Origin: Chthoniobacterales bacterium
GTDB taxonomy: Bacteria > Verrucomicrobiota > Verrucomicrobiia > Chthoniobacterales > UBA10450
Direction: 5' to 3'
Length of the DNA stretch: 48,896 bases
Assembly: GCA_013815325.1 (NCBI GenBank)
Contig: JACDGM010000017.1
Coordinates: 1-48,896, forward strand
The translations under genes were made by a program, and so were the position numbers. This document shows positions 26,087-33,658 of the stretch, piece by piece. Below the pieces are notes generated by a model. The model made no database searches and was not told where the DNA came from. It saw nothing but the letters and a program-made list of their open reading frames with translations. Position 1 is the first letter of the stretch, and every line of letters starts with the position of its first letter.

Positions 26087-27568
26087 TTATTGATCGACGT
26101 CGTAGATTTCAACCAGACCGATTCCTTCACCGCCGTCGGCTCCGCGAACAAGGGCGGTGTAGTCACCAGGACCGAGCGTGGTGATGAGCGCCGACTCCCG
26201 CGGGTCGGCTGGCGGAATGCCGCTGGCGCGGATCTCGGCCTCCTGCGAGCCGCTTTGCCAATTGTCATTCGTGGCAACAAGCTGGCCGTCGCCGTCGCGC
26301 AGCTCGACGAGCGGGTTCGCCAGGACGCCGGAGCTGGTGCTTGCGCCTAACGAGGGTCCGAGCGCGCGCACGAGCACCTGCTTGGTCGTGTTGCCGCGGA
26401 TAATGAAGCCGCCGATGAGCGCGTCGTCTCCGCTGCCAACGTGACCGCGCGTGGAGATGTTGGCGGCGCGCGAGCCGCTGTAGGTATCGAGAGTGTAATT
26501 TTCCACCAAACCGATACCGGTGGTGTTGTTCACGCCCTCGACGATTACGGTATAGTTGCCCGGGTCGAGCTGCGCCACGATCGCCGATTCCCGCCGATCT
26601 GTCGGCGGAATCGTGCTCGCCTTGATGTCGGCGATCTCAGGACTTTCCTGCCAGTTGTCATTCGTTTCCAAAACTACTCCGGAGGCGTCGAACAAGGTCA
26701 TCCTAGGATCCTGCAGTGCGCCCTGCACCCCACTCGCACCGAGCGACGGTCCGAGGCCGCGGAGGAGCACCTTTTTGCGCTTATCTCCCTGGATGATGAA
26801 GCCGCCGATCAGGACATTATCGCCGGTGCCTACTTGCGAGCGTGTGGAGAGGTTAACCAAACGGCTCGGCACGTTCGGAACGGGCGTCGGGGCAGGTGTC
26901 GGCGTCGGCGTGCCCGAACCATCCGGAGCGCCGTAAAGAGAATGAATTCCAGCGATGTCATCTGGCGTAAGCAGATAGGCGTCACTGACCAGGGAATTCA
27001 TGATCGCGTCGACCTGCTGATGAGCCTCGTCCGGATGATTCAGGCCTAGCGCGTGGCCGAGCTCGTGCAGAAAGACGCGCCGGATATCAGCGATCGCGCG
27101 GCCTTGGGAGTCGAACTGCAAATCGCCACGGTACGAGTCGAAAGTTTGCGCGGTATTAAAGAGAACATCCGCCTCGGTGAGGACGCCGCCGCTTTGCGTC
27201 CAGTAATAAGTCACTGCCAAAACTCCGGAGCCAAACGCATCCCCGAAGACCGTCGACGAGAAGGCCACCGAGTTAACCTCGTCACCGGAAGAAAGCGGCG
27301 CGGAGGAATTTAAGACGGTGGCAAACTGGATCCGAGCCATGCGCGCGTTCCACTGATCTGTCGCAGGAAGGGCTGCGAAATTCCAGGAAGAGCTGCCATC
27401 CTGGAGTGTTTGGGAGAGCGATCCTAGACTCATCTGCAAGGTGACGACGGTGCCATCGGGCCAGGAGACGTTTTCCAAGGCAAAGCCGTGGGCAGTCAGG
27501 GAAAAAAAGGTCGGGGCGAGCGCGGCCAGGAGGAAACGGAGGGTGTGCTGGAAAGGTATAAAGGTCAT
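26087..27568 (-). CDS. Secreted matrixin-like zinc metalloprotease with two C-terminal repeats
   Basis: From the ATG at 27568 the product is 493 aa with a signal peptide (about 1-30, ending TAHGFA). The catalytic domain (about 31-215) carries HELGHALGLNHPD at 168-180, the full HExxHxxGxxH zinc motif, then the Met-turn DAIMNSL and DIAGIHSLYG, typical of matrixins/astacin-like metzincins. A Pro/Thr linker (about 218-233) leads to two roughly 120-aa repeats, each with STRxxVGxGDxxLIGGFII, VLxRxLGPSLGAS, NDNWQ and a GIGLVE end. These beta-rich repeats are common in exported Verrucomicrobia proteins. An upstream ATG at 27607 adds 13 residues. It is cotranscribed with the secreted protein downstream. 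Confidence 0.9.
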   Translation of the reverse strand: MTFIPFQHTLRFLLAALAPTFFSLTAHGFALENVSWPDGTVVTLQMSLGSLSQTLQDGSSSWNFAALPATDQWNARMARIQFATVLNSSAPLSSGDEVNSVAFSSTVFGDAFGSGVLAVTYYWTQSGGVLTEADVLFNTAQTFDSYRGDLQFDSQGRAIADIRRVFLHELGHALGLNHPDEAHQQVDAIMNSLVSDAYLLTPDDIAGIHSLYGAPDGSGTPTPTPAPTPVPNVPSRLVNLSTRSQVGTGDNVLIGGFIIQGDKRKKVLLRGLGPSLGASGVQGALQDPRMTLFDASGVVLETNDNWQESPEIADIKASTIPPTDRRESAIVAQLDPGNYTVIVEGVNNTTGIGLVENYTLDTYSGSRAANISTRGHVGSGDDALIGGFIIRGNTTKQVLVRALGPSLGASTSSGVLANPLVELRDGDGQLVATNDNWQSGSQEAEIRASGIPPADPRESALITTLGPGDYTALVRGADGGEGIGLVEIYDVDQ

Positions 27569-27694
27569 GGCGGACAACGGACTGCGGACACCGATTATAA
27601 TTTCCATAAAGCAAGTTCCGTGCGCCCAGACGGCGCCAGCGATGATTCGGGAGCCTGTTCCTGACAGAAGAGGCTAGTGACTCGCAGGAGTGAA

Positions 27695-27988
27695 TTAGGT
27701 TAGCCGCAGGAGATTGCTCCCGAGCATCACCGCGGTGAAGGCGAGAAAGTAAACGGCAAAGGCGGCATGGAAGCGGGGCAACTTCGTGAAGGCGGCAATC
27801 ACGAGCAAGACGATCTGCATCGCGAAGGTGCCCCAGTAGAGTGGACCGAGACTGAGAAAGTAGGGCAGACCTTTGAGCAGCGTATCGAGGAGATCCGCTT
27901 CCCCAACTGCAGGAGGGCTGGCCTCGGATCGCAGAGGGCGATTATCCCGCGTTCCCCTGGCACGGACAATTCTCGCCTTGCTCTGCAC
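27695..27988 (-). CDS. Small putative membrane protein
   Basis: A 97-aa frame with a charged N-terminal third and two clear hydrophobic segments (about 41-67, YFLSLGPLYWGTFAMQIVLL, and about 72-92, FHAAFAVYFLAFTAVMLG), each bordered by polar residues. This looks like a real two-helix inner-membrane protein, but I recognise no family. The N-terminal part may be wrong and a start further in is possible. It marks the left border of the motif-free accessory island. Confidence 0.45.
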   Translation of the reverse strand: MQSKARIVRARGTRDNRPLRSEASPPAVGEADLLDTLLKGLPYFLSLGPLYWGTFAMQIVLLVIAAFTKLPRFHAAFAVYFLAFTAVMLGSNLLRLT

Positions 27989-28140
27989 TCACCAATCAGT
28001 CAAGATCCGGCGCCATGGTTGAAAAGCTAAGATGAAACGTAGAGAGAATGGAGGCCGACAAAGTGGGTGGACGCCAGTATTTTGGAGCGGGTTGTGATGC
28101 GGGTCACTCGTGAAATGCGACTACATGATAGTCAGAGCGA

Positions 28141-29931
28141 ATGTTTGACCTGAAGTCGATACCGAGCCAGCTGCCGACAGCTCCCGCCCTCACGGAGTAC
28201 TCCAGTCTACCCCTTATAGATGCCTTTCTGCGCCAATCTAAGGATTTTGTTGAATCTAAGTCTTTCTATGTGGAGTTCGATAACGACGAGGCGAAAATTC
28301 CTTGCTTCACTTACTCGAAACCATGGGAGCTTTGGTGGGCTCCTGGGACACTGGGATTTGACGTCAATCAAAACGGCACACTCAAAATCCAGCGAGAAGA
28401 TGCGCCTGACCGGGAACAAACGCTATACGCGCAAAGTAAAATCGAATCGTTCATGGAATTTCAAGAGGCGGCAGAGGCGTTTCTGCATCCTCATTCGCCC
28501 CCGGTTCAAGGCGCTGTTTTTGAACCAATCCGCATGAATCTTTTAGTCCGCGACATTTACTTTCCTGTTTGGGTTCATGAGCAGCTACGCCTGGTCGCTT
28601 GGTCGGATGTCAGTGAATTGTTCCCAAACACAAATGTCAGGGCTCACACTGTGAATGCGCTTGAAGGAAAAGAAAAAGACCACGACGACAACAGTTGGTA
28701 TTCTGACTGGAAGGCGTTAGATCCCAAAGATACCCGTCTCATGGACTGCGATCCTAAGGATGTTTTGATCCTTGCCGCCACGGGCCGCACATATCCGGCG
28801 GCCGCAGCGGCTTTCAAGGGTTGGCGATCATGTTCTGGCTTTGGCCTTGTTCTGCGCCTGACAGATGAGGTCTCTATGCTATTTCTTCTCGATGTGCTGA
28901 GGCACGGCTTGGACGCGCAAAACATTCGAAAGGAGCTGGCGGAAGCTAAATCGTGGAAGGACTGGCTCAGGACCAAGGAAATCTCTGCACCACAAAGTCG
29001 CTTCCTCCAGATTCACCATTCTATCGCGTTCAGAAACGCACGCCGGACATACATCGACGAGGTGACGGCGCTTTCTTACGGCCGCGAGCCGCTACACGTT
29101 GCGCCGGAGCTGTTCGCCAGACGAGGGGAGATGGTTAAAAGCCTTCATAAGGGGATGCTGTTGCAGGTGGAGTCACTCATTCGACCGCTTCCCTTCTTCA
29201 TCGAGTATCCTTACGCGCAGTTTATCGGGACAGCGGATCGCGCCCAACGGATGCGCAACGCGCAGATGGTTCTCAATATTCTGTGCAAGGTGCTGCTCCT
29301 TCTTCCGCTTGAAGAACTGCAGCATCAAGGAATTTTGCCGGCGAGCATCCAAAAGCTAGTCGCTGAACTGCACAAAAAGCCGGCATCCGATGGCTCGTTG
29401 CTCGGAATTAGCCGAGATTTCAACAAAATCGTCCAAACCGAATCGTTGTCGTCGCATCTTCTTCTATTCGGCGGCTTCGTCGGTCATTTCCGAGATAAGC
29501 TCACAGAGCAACTAGGGACATTGGTTACTGCTAGAAACCGGGTGCACCATCCACCTTATGACGAGAAGGTTTTCCTGGAAGTCGCGGCCATAACGCTTCC
29601 GGACATCATTGGTCAACTTAGGGAGATGTTTCGCAGTCTAGAATTCATCGTTCCTCGAGAGGTGCGACCGACCCGTCAAAAAGCCAGGGTGCTGGCGGTA
29701 AAGTTGATGGGAGAGAATCCAGTCTTCCGATCACAGGAATTTGAGACATCTTTGCCGGCCGGTGATTTCATTGTCAACGAGCTTGCTGCGTATCGTGCTG
29801 CAGCGCCCGAAACTCTCATCCCGCTAAATCACTGGTTTATAGCGAAAACATTCAGCACCGAATCAATTGACGTCGGACTATTCGATCGTATGGAGCGAAA
29901 TGGACCGTCGTTCAGCTTCATTACCCACTGA
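28141..29931 (+). CDS. Large uncharacterised protein with HEPN-like RNxxxH motif
   Basis: A 596-aa protein I do not recognise. There is no signal peptide or membrane segment, so it is cytosolic. The N-terminal half is mixed alpha/beta; the C-terminal half is helical. Residues 465-470 read RNRVHH in the context LVTARNRVHHPPYDEKVF, fitting the R-N-x-x-x-H motif of HEPN-type RNases and Swt1-like helical domains, with helices on both sides. Codon use has more A/T at third positions than the neighbours, and no 9-mer occurs in the gene. It is the first of three same-strand genes next to tRNA-Lys that look acquired. A defence or toxin-like role is inference from the HEPN-like motif, the nearby nuclease and the site; confidence in the gene is high, in the role low. 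Confidence 0.82.
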   Translation: MFDLKSIPSQLPTAPALTEYSSLPLIDAFLRQSKDFVESKSFYVEFDNDEAKIPCFTYSKPWELWWAPGTLGFDVNQNGTLKIQREDAPDREQTLYAQSKIESFMEFQEAAEAFLHPHSPPVQGAVFEPIRMNLLVRDIYFPVWVHEQLRLVAWSDVSELFPNTNVRAHTVNALEGKEKDHDDNSWYSDWKALDPKDTRLMDCDPKDVLILAATGRTYPAAAAAFKGWRSCSGFGLVLRLTDEVSMLFLLDVLRHGLDAQNIRKELAEAKSWKDWLRTKEISAPQSRFLQIHHSIAFRNARRTYIDEVTALSYGREPLHVAPELFARRGEMVKSLHKGMLLQVESLIRPLPFFIEYPYAQFIGTADRAQRMRNAQMVLNILCKVLLLLPLEELQHQGILPASIQKLVAELHKKPASDGSLLGISRDFNKIVQTESLSSHLLLFGGFVGHFRDKLTEQLGTLVTARNRVHHPPYDEKVFLEVAAITLPDIIGQLREMFRSLEFIVPREVRPTRQKARVLAVKLMGENPVFRSQEFETSLPAGDFIVNELAAYRAAAPETLIPLNHWFIAKTFSTESIDVGLFDRMERNGPSFSFITH

Positions 29932-30232
29932 CCATCGTGCGCGCCAAGCAAAGCGGAAGGCAGGGGTGGTTTTGGCGCGAAGCTCAATCCCGGAGAGCCA
30001 ATACGCTCGAAGCTGGCAACAGAAGTCGAGACGGGCTCGTGATCCCTGAACCCAGCTGGTGTGCATATGTGGCTATGTGATTTTCGCTTTTCCTATTCAG
30101 GCAACCCTGTCAGCCTCGGGCACGATTGTAACATGAAGATCAAATGGAAACAGAAGGGCCGATCTACGAAGGCTCATTACCGCAAGTTGGAACCTGGAAA
30201 CGTTTAGATGAACCCACTTAAACATAGCTCTA
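29932..30232 (+). other. Intergenic stretch inside the island, with a possible 24-aa frame
   Basis: About 300 bases without a clear gene. The only item of note is a 24-codon frame at 30133-30207 (MKIKWKQKGRSTKAHYRKLE then four residues), strongly basic, whose TAG overlaps an ATG at 30208 that opens another short frame. Either could be leader-like. No hairpin terminator, repeat or recognisable promoter was seen. Confidence 0.4.
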
Positions 30233-30922
30233 GTGTCCCGCAACAGTCACGAAGTGTTGGATTATGCTTCCAAATTGCCAGCTGTTCTTTCGCAATGCGA
30301 GAAGCATGACGTTGATACGATACTTTACTCCATGTGGAGCTACGATCACACCGAGCGAGATGCATCCCACGATAATGTTTTCGGCACGACGCGATCGCTA
30401 CAAACTGTTATTTTAGAGTCATGTCAGATCGAATCGAAAAGCGATTGTCGGAGCCTTGTTTGGAGCAAAGGGCAGAGCAAGCCTCGGACTTTTTACCAGC
30501 GTTTTGCCAGGTCCGTTGACTCGCACAAAGGCAAGCAATCGTTTATTGATGAATTTGAACAACGCAGAATCGGAAGCTGCTTTGTCATTTTATGCGGTGA
30601 GACAAATATCGTGACAATCAGGATGCGCGACGGAGGAGTGACTGATGAATTTGGCTTTCTTGGGAAGCTAGACAATGCCGGCGTGGCAATCGTCCTTAAC
30701 CCCATCCATGACTACATGAGACGACACGAGATGAAAAAGAAACGTGCTGCACTGTCGGCTAACAAGCGTTGGGTGTTGTCTGTGTGGAATAAGGGCAAGA
30801 AGGGTGAGACTGCTACTCCGTGGACTGCTTTTCACGACGGCCAAGAGGCGACTGGTGCTGTTCAGGAGGTACAGCTAGGTATTCCGTCGGTCAGGATGGG
30901 CGTAATCAATGTCCATTGGTAA
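30233..30922 (+). CDS. Uncharacterised island protein, weakly nitrilase-like
   Basis: A 229-aa cytosolic product from a GTG start; upstream in-frame codons reach a stop within eight codons. I do not recognise the family. The stretch SCFVILCGETN ... GVAIVLNPIHDYMRRHEMKK ... ANKRWVLSVWN has the layout of the carbon-nitrogen hydrolase (nitrilase) core: a hydrophobic strand ending at Cys-Gly-Glu, then an I-V-x-N-P strand, then a V-x-V-x-N strand. The usual catalytic Glu and Lys positions are not obvious, so this is only a hint. It precedes the nuclease gene by 11 bases, so the two are very likely cotranscribed. Base composition is lower in GC than the core genes. Confidence 0.78.
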   Translation: MSRNSHEVLDYASKLPAVLSQCEKHDVDTILYSMWSYDHTERDASHDNVFGTTRSLQTVILESCQIESKSDCRSLVWSKGQSKPRTFYQRFARSVDSHKGKQSFIDEFEQRRIGSCFVILCGETNIVTIRMRDGGVTDEFGFLGKLDNAGVAIVLNPIHDYMRRHEMKKKRAALSANKRWVLSVWNKGKKGETATPWTAFHDGQEATGAVQEVQLGIPSVRMGVINVHW

Positions 30923-30933
30923 AACAAAGCGAG

Positions 30934-31776
30934 ATGTTTGATGAGCGGAAGCTAACCCAAGATAACATTCGGCGAGCCATTGAACGGTATGTGGCCGAGG
31001 AACCAAAGCACCACCGTGCGCGAAGCGCGTTCCTTCTGGCTGATGGGAAGCGACTCCCGGCAAAGCTGATACTCCGCTTTGCTTTCGAAGACCTTACCGG
31101 AACACTGCCCGCGGCCGAACAGTTGACAGGGGGACGGGCCAGTGTGCGGGTGCTCAAGCGGCTTGGATTCGACGCTATTTATGACAAGCCGAATAAATCC
31201 GGCGAGCGCAACCCGATCAAAAACGCTAGAAGGCATGCCTTCAAGCAAGTCCTGGCGGATCGGTTTGGCGCGATCAACATAGAAGAACGTGATCGCGCTC
31301 TTTGCGTACCTGACCTCTCCGACCGTGCCAATGTCGCTTCGGAGTTGCTGTCAATCCTAAGCGCCGTGGAGTCTTGCCGTGGCCTGCAGATCAAAGGCAG
31401 AACAAAACATTGCCTGGCATGCGACTTCTACTTGCCCGATCACCGACTAATAATCGAGTTTGATGAGCGACAACACTTTACCCCGTTACGTGCCGCAGCC
31501 CTGCGTGCATATCCGCGGCGTTTGCGGCTGGGCTTCGACAAAGAGAGATGGATTGCACTGTGTGAAGAGATTCGGGCTGGCGACAACAGTCCAATCTACA
31601 GAGACGAGCAGCGTGCATTTTATGACTCGATACGGGATATTATGGCACCAAAGTTAGGGTTTAAACCTGTTGTCCGAGTGTTCGAAAGTGATGTTTTGTG
31701 GGAACAGGAGCCGACCTTATCAAGAAAGGCTCTGGCTATCCTCAGGTCGATCGATGCTTTGATAAGGGAACGGTAA
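30934..31776 (+). CDS. Putative PD-(D/E)XK nuclease with ScoMcrA-like head domain
   Basis: From the ATG at 30934 (MFDERKLTQDN) the product has 280 aa. Residues about 5-80 contain LADGKRLPAKLILRFAFEDL and TGGRASVRVLKRLGF. This resembles the N-terminal head found before HNH or other nuclease domains in McrA-like modification-dependent restriction proteins (D-G-K-x-Y/L-P-x-K ... G-G ... L-x-x-L-G-F). The second half has CDFYLPDHRLIIEFDERQHF, a D164...E175-x-D177 arrangement like DUF559/Vsr-type PD-(D/E)XK endonucleases. This predicts a small DNA nuclease. It follows the 229-aa gene by 11 bases; a longer frame back to 30820 overlaps that gene and is unlikely. Restriction or defence is inference from domain pairing and from the site next to tRNA-Lys. 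Confidence 0.78.
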   Translation: MFDERKLTQDNIRRAIERYVAEEPKHHRARSAFLLADGKRLPAKLILRFAFEDLTGTLPAAEQLTGGRASVRVLKRLGFDAIYDKPNKSGERNPIKNARRHAFKQVLADRFGAINIEERDRALCVPDLSDRANVASELLSILSAVESCRGLQIKGRTKHCLACDFYLPDHRLIIEFDERQHFTPLRAAALRAYPRRLRLGFDKERWIALCEEIRAGDNSPIYRDEQRAFYDSIRDIMAPKLGFKPVVRVFESDVLWEQEPTLSRKALAILRSIDALIRER

Positions 31777-32025
31777 TGGGGCAATGAGTGGATTCGGTTT
31801 TTAAGCCCGCTCCTCTCGCGATTCCGCCACCAGTCACCCCACCCTGCCATCTCCCGAACGCGCAGGAGGTGTGGCCGTGCAGCGGAGAAGGGTAAGCACG
31901 ATGGGGTGATCGGTCCGGTTGGCTTATACGCGCGCCAGCTCCCGCAGACCAATGCCGGATGCGCAAACGGTTTTCGCTTGTTCCCACCCTGTGAGAAGTA
32001 CCGTTCAGAGGAGATTTAAACGGAC

Positions 32026-32097
32026 TGGGTTGGGTGGGACTCGAACCCACAACCAACGCCTTAAAAGGGCGCTGCTCTACCATTGAGCTACCAACCC
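32026..32097 (-). tRNA. tRNA-Lys (anticodon UUU)
   Basis: On the minus strand the sequence folds as a complete 72-nt cloverleaf. The acceptor stem is GGGTTGG/CCAACCC, with a D arm holding AGCTCAATGGTAGAGC. The anticodon loop is CTTTTAA (anticodon TTT), and the T arm contains GGTTCGAGTCCC. The discriminator base is A and CCA is not encoded. Its 3' end points at the accessory island (28.0-31.8 kb), the usual side for integration. I found no second copy of the 3' end at the far border. Confidence 0.96.
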
Positions 32098-32143
32098 GGC
32101 GGAGAGGGCTTCAGCTTTTACGATGGTTCGACGCCGCGCGCAA

Positions 32144-32242
32144 GATTGTAGGGCGGGCGCTAAGCCTGCCCCGGTTGAATGAGCACGGCGGGTTGCAGCA
32201 CCGGAAATCGACCGAGGCAGGCGGAGCGCTCGCCCTACAATC
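32144..32242. repeat. Palindromic element with TTGTAG ends
   Basis: Arms 32144-32174 and 32212-32242 are 31 bases each and match at about 27 positions as reverse complements (GATTGTAGGGCG... against ...CGCCCTACAATC). The loop is about 37 bases. The right arm supplies the TAG stop of the HAD gene read from the right. Related TTGTAG-ended palindromes lie at 37599-37673 and perhaps 41504-41590. Confidence 0.85.
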
Positions 32243-32888
32243 GAAGATCGCGCAGCGAATTGTGAGGCCGATCGAGACGAAATACCTCAAGCCCTGCCGC
32301 ACACGCGGCCGCCCAATCGTGTTCAGGATCATCGCCGGCGTGCAGCACTTCGGCCGGCGCCAATCCGCTCACCTCCAGCGCGCGCTCGTAAATGAACGGA
32401 TTCGGTTTGTCCGCTCCGAGCTCGCTGGAAATGAAGACGTGCCGGAAGTACTGCGCGATCGTTAGGTGCTGAAGAATCATGCGCAGGCGACTATCGAAGT
32501 TTGAAACGACCGCGAGCTCAAAACGCAATGCGAGTTCCTCGATCACGTCAAGCACCTCCGGATAAAGCTCCCAAACGCCCGCTTCCGCGAAATGGCCATA
32601 GACCGCTTCGAAAAAGGTATCGCAATCCAGCGGACCAAGCTGCGCCCCGATTCGATCGAGCACGCGCTCGACAAGATCGCGCCACCAGCCTTTGTCGTCA
32701 TCGAGTCGTGGCTGGGCAGTCGCGGGACGCAGGGGCACTTCTTTCCAGACCTCGGCAAAGGCCCGGTCCAGTTCCGCGGCATCCAGGACCAAACCTTGCC
32801 GGGCGGCAACGAGCGCGTAATTCTCACCCACGCTTTTCGTTAGGCGAATCAACGTCCCGGCGGCGTCGAAAAAAATCGCTTTGCGCAT
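32235..32888 (-). CDS. HAD-superfamily hydrolase
   Basis: A 217-aa HAD hydrolase (HDHD3/REG-2-like). Motif I is FFDAAGTLIRL with nucleophile Asp8. The usual second Asp two residues later is Ala10, as in DxxGT relatives that lack the standard acid/base. Motif II is VVSNFDSRL, motif III is around ELGADKPNPFIYE with Lys, and motif IV is HAGDDPEHDW. The substrate is unknown, probably a small phosphate ester. The start at 32888 (MRKAIFFDAAGT) leaves out an upstream extension without homology-like features. The last codons CGA TTG TAG lie in a palindromic element, so the C-terminus is set by the repeat. Confidence 0.88.
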   Translation of the reverse strand: MRKAIFFDAAGTLIRLTKSVGENYALVAARQGLVLDAAELDRAFAEVWKEVPLRPATAQPRLDDDKGWWRDLVERVLDRIGAQLGPLDCDTFFEAVYGHFAEAGVWELYPEVLDVIEELALRFELAVVSNFDSRLRMILQHLTIAQYFRHVFISSELGADKPNPFIYERALEVSGLAPAEVLHAGDDPEHDWAAACAAGLEVFRLDRPHNSLRDLRL

Positions 32889-32989
32889 AGGCTTTTTGCA
32901 CCCGAACCCCGCAATCAGGGGCCGCGCAACTCTTTTCGCTTTCGAGTTCGCGACGCGCGCGTAAAAGTCTTTTCCCACCCGCGCGAGAA

Positions 32990-33658
32990 ATGAGCGATTT
33001 TCTATCACCGGCCGACGATCCGAAGTGGGATCAATCTCTCGGCGAAGAACTCGCCAACAGCATCAGCCACGGCCTTGGTCTCGTCGCGGCGCTGGTCGGC
33101 GCGCCGCTTCTCCTGGTCGAAGCCTGGCGCGGCGGCGACCGTTATTTCTTCATCGGCGTTGCGGTCTTCGCTACCGCCATGTTACTCGTCTACCTCGGCT
33201 CGACCCTCTATCACGCCTGGCCCCGCGGCGCCCTCAAGTCCTTCTTCCAAATAATCGATCACTCGGCAATTTTTCTGCTCATCGCCGGCACTTACACGCC
33301 CTTCACTCTCGGTCCACTCCGCGGCGTCTGGGGCTGGACCATTCTGATCTTCATCTGGGCCTTGGCGATCTCGGGCGTCATCATGAAAAGCATTGGCGGC
33401 ACACAACGCCGCCGCGGCCTTTCCCTCGCCCTTTATTTGGGAATGGGCTGGCTCATTCTCGTCGCTTGCCGGCCGCTGATTTCCCACGTGCCCGTCGCCG
33501 CCTTGCTCTGGCTCGGCGCGGGCGGGCTCGCCTACACCAGCGGTGTTTTTTTCTTCGTTAGCAAGCGAAGCCGCTACACCCATTTCGTCTGGCATCTGTT
33601 TGTGCTCCTCGGCACGGTCTGCCATTTTCTCGCCGTCTTTACCTGCGCCGCCGCATGA
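32990..33658 (+). CDS. trhA: Hemolysin III family (PAQR-like) membrane protein
   Basis: A 222-aa inner-membrane protein with seven predicted helices of the HlyIII/YqfA/TrhA family. Family motifs: LGEELANSISHGLGLVAALV near the start, the S-x(n)-Y-H metal site in LVYLGSTLYHAWP, IDHSAIFLLIAGTYTPF with Asp/His, and the C-terminal HFVWHLFVLLGTVCHFLAV with paired His. Homologues influence membrane lipid homeostasis and respond to membrane fluidity, and some carry hydrolase-like metal sites. It overlaps the next gene by four bases (ATGA). Confidence 0.93.
   Translation: MSDFLSPADDPKWDQSLGEELANSISHGLGLVAALVGAPLLLVEAWRGGDRYFFIGVAVFATAMLLVYLGSTLYHAWPRGALKSFFQIIDHSAIFLLIAGTYTPFTLGPLRGVWGWTILIFIWALAISGVIMKSIGGTQRRRGLSLALYLGMGWLILVACRPLISHVPVAALLWLGAGGLAYTSGVFFFVSKRSRYTHFVWHLFVLLGTVCHFLAVFTCAAA

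Noticed and set aside
28060..28075. A possible attL copy of the tRNA-Lys 3' end (GTGGGTGGAC)
   Set aside because: The match is only about ten bases with mismatches, too short to call an attachment site.
31742..32083. A 113-codon minus-strand frame covering the tRNA-Lys gene
   Set aside because: Its first residues are a translation of the tRNA itself, a common artefact.
32235..33008. Longer HAD hydrolase starting at 33008
   Set aside because: The extension overlaps the start of trhA and precedes the conserved N-terminal strand MRKAIFFDAAGT.
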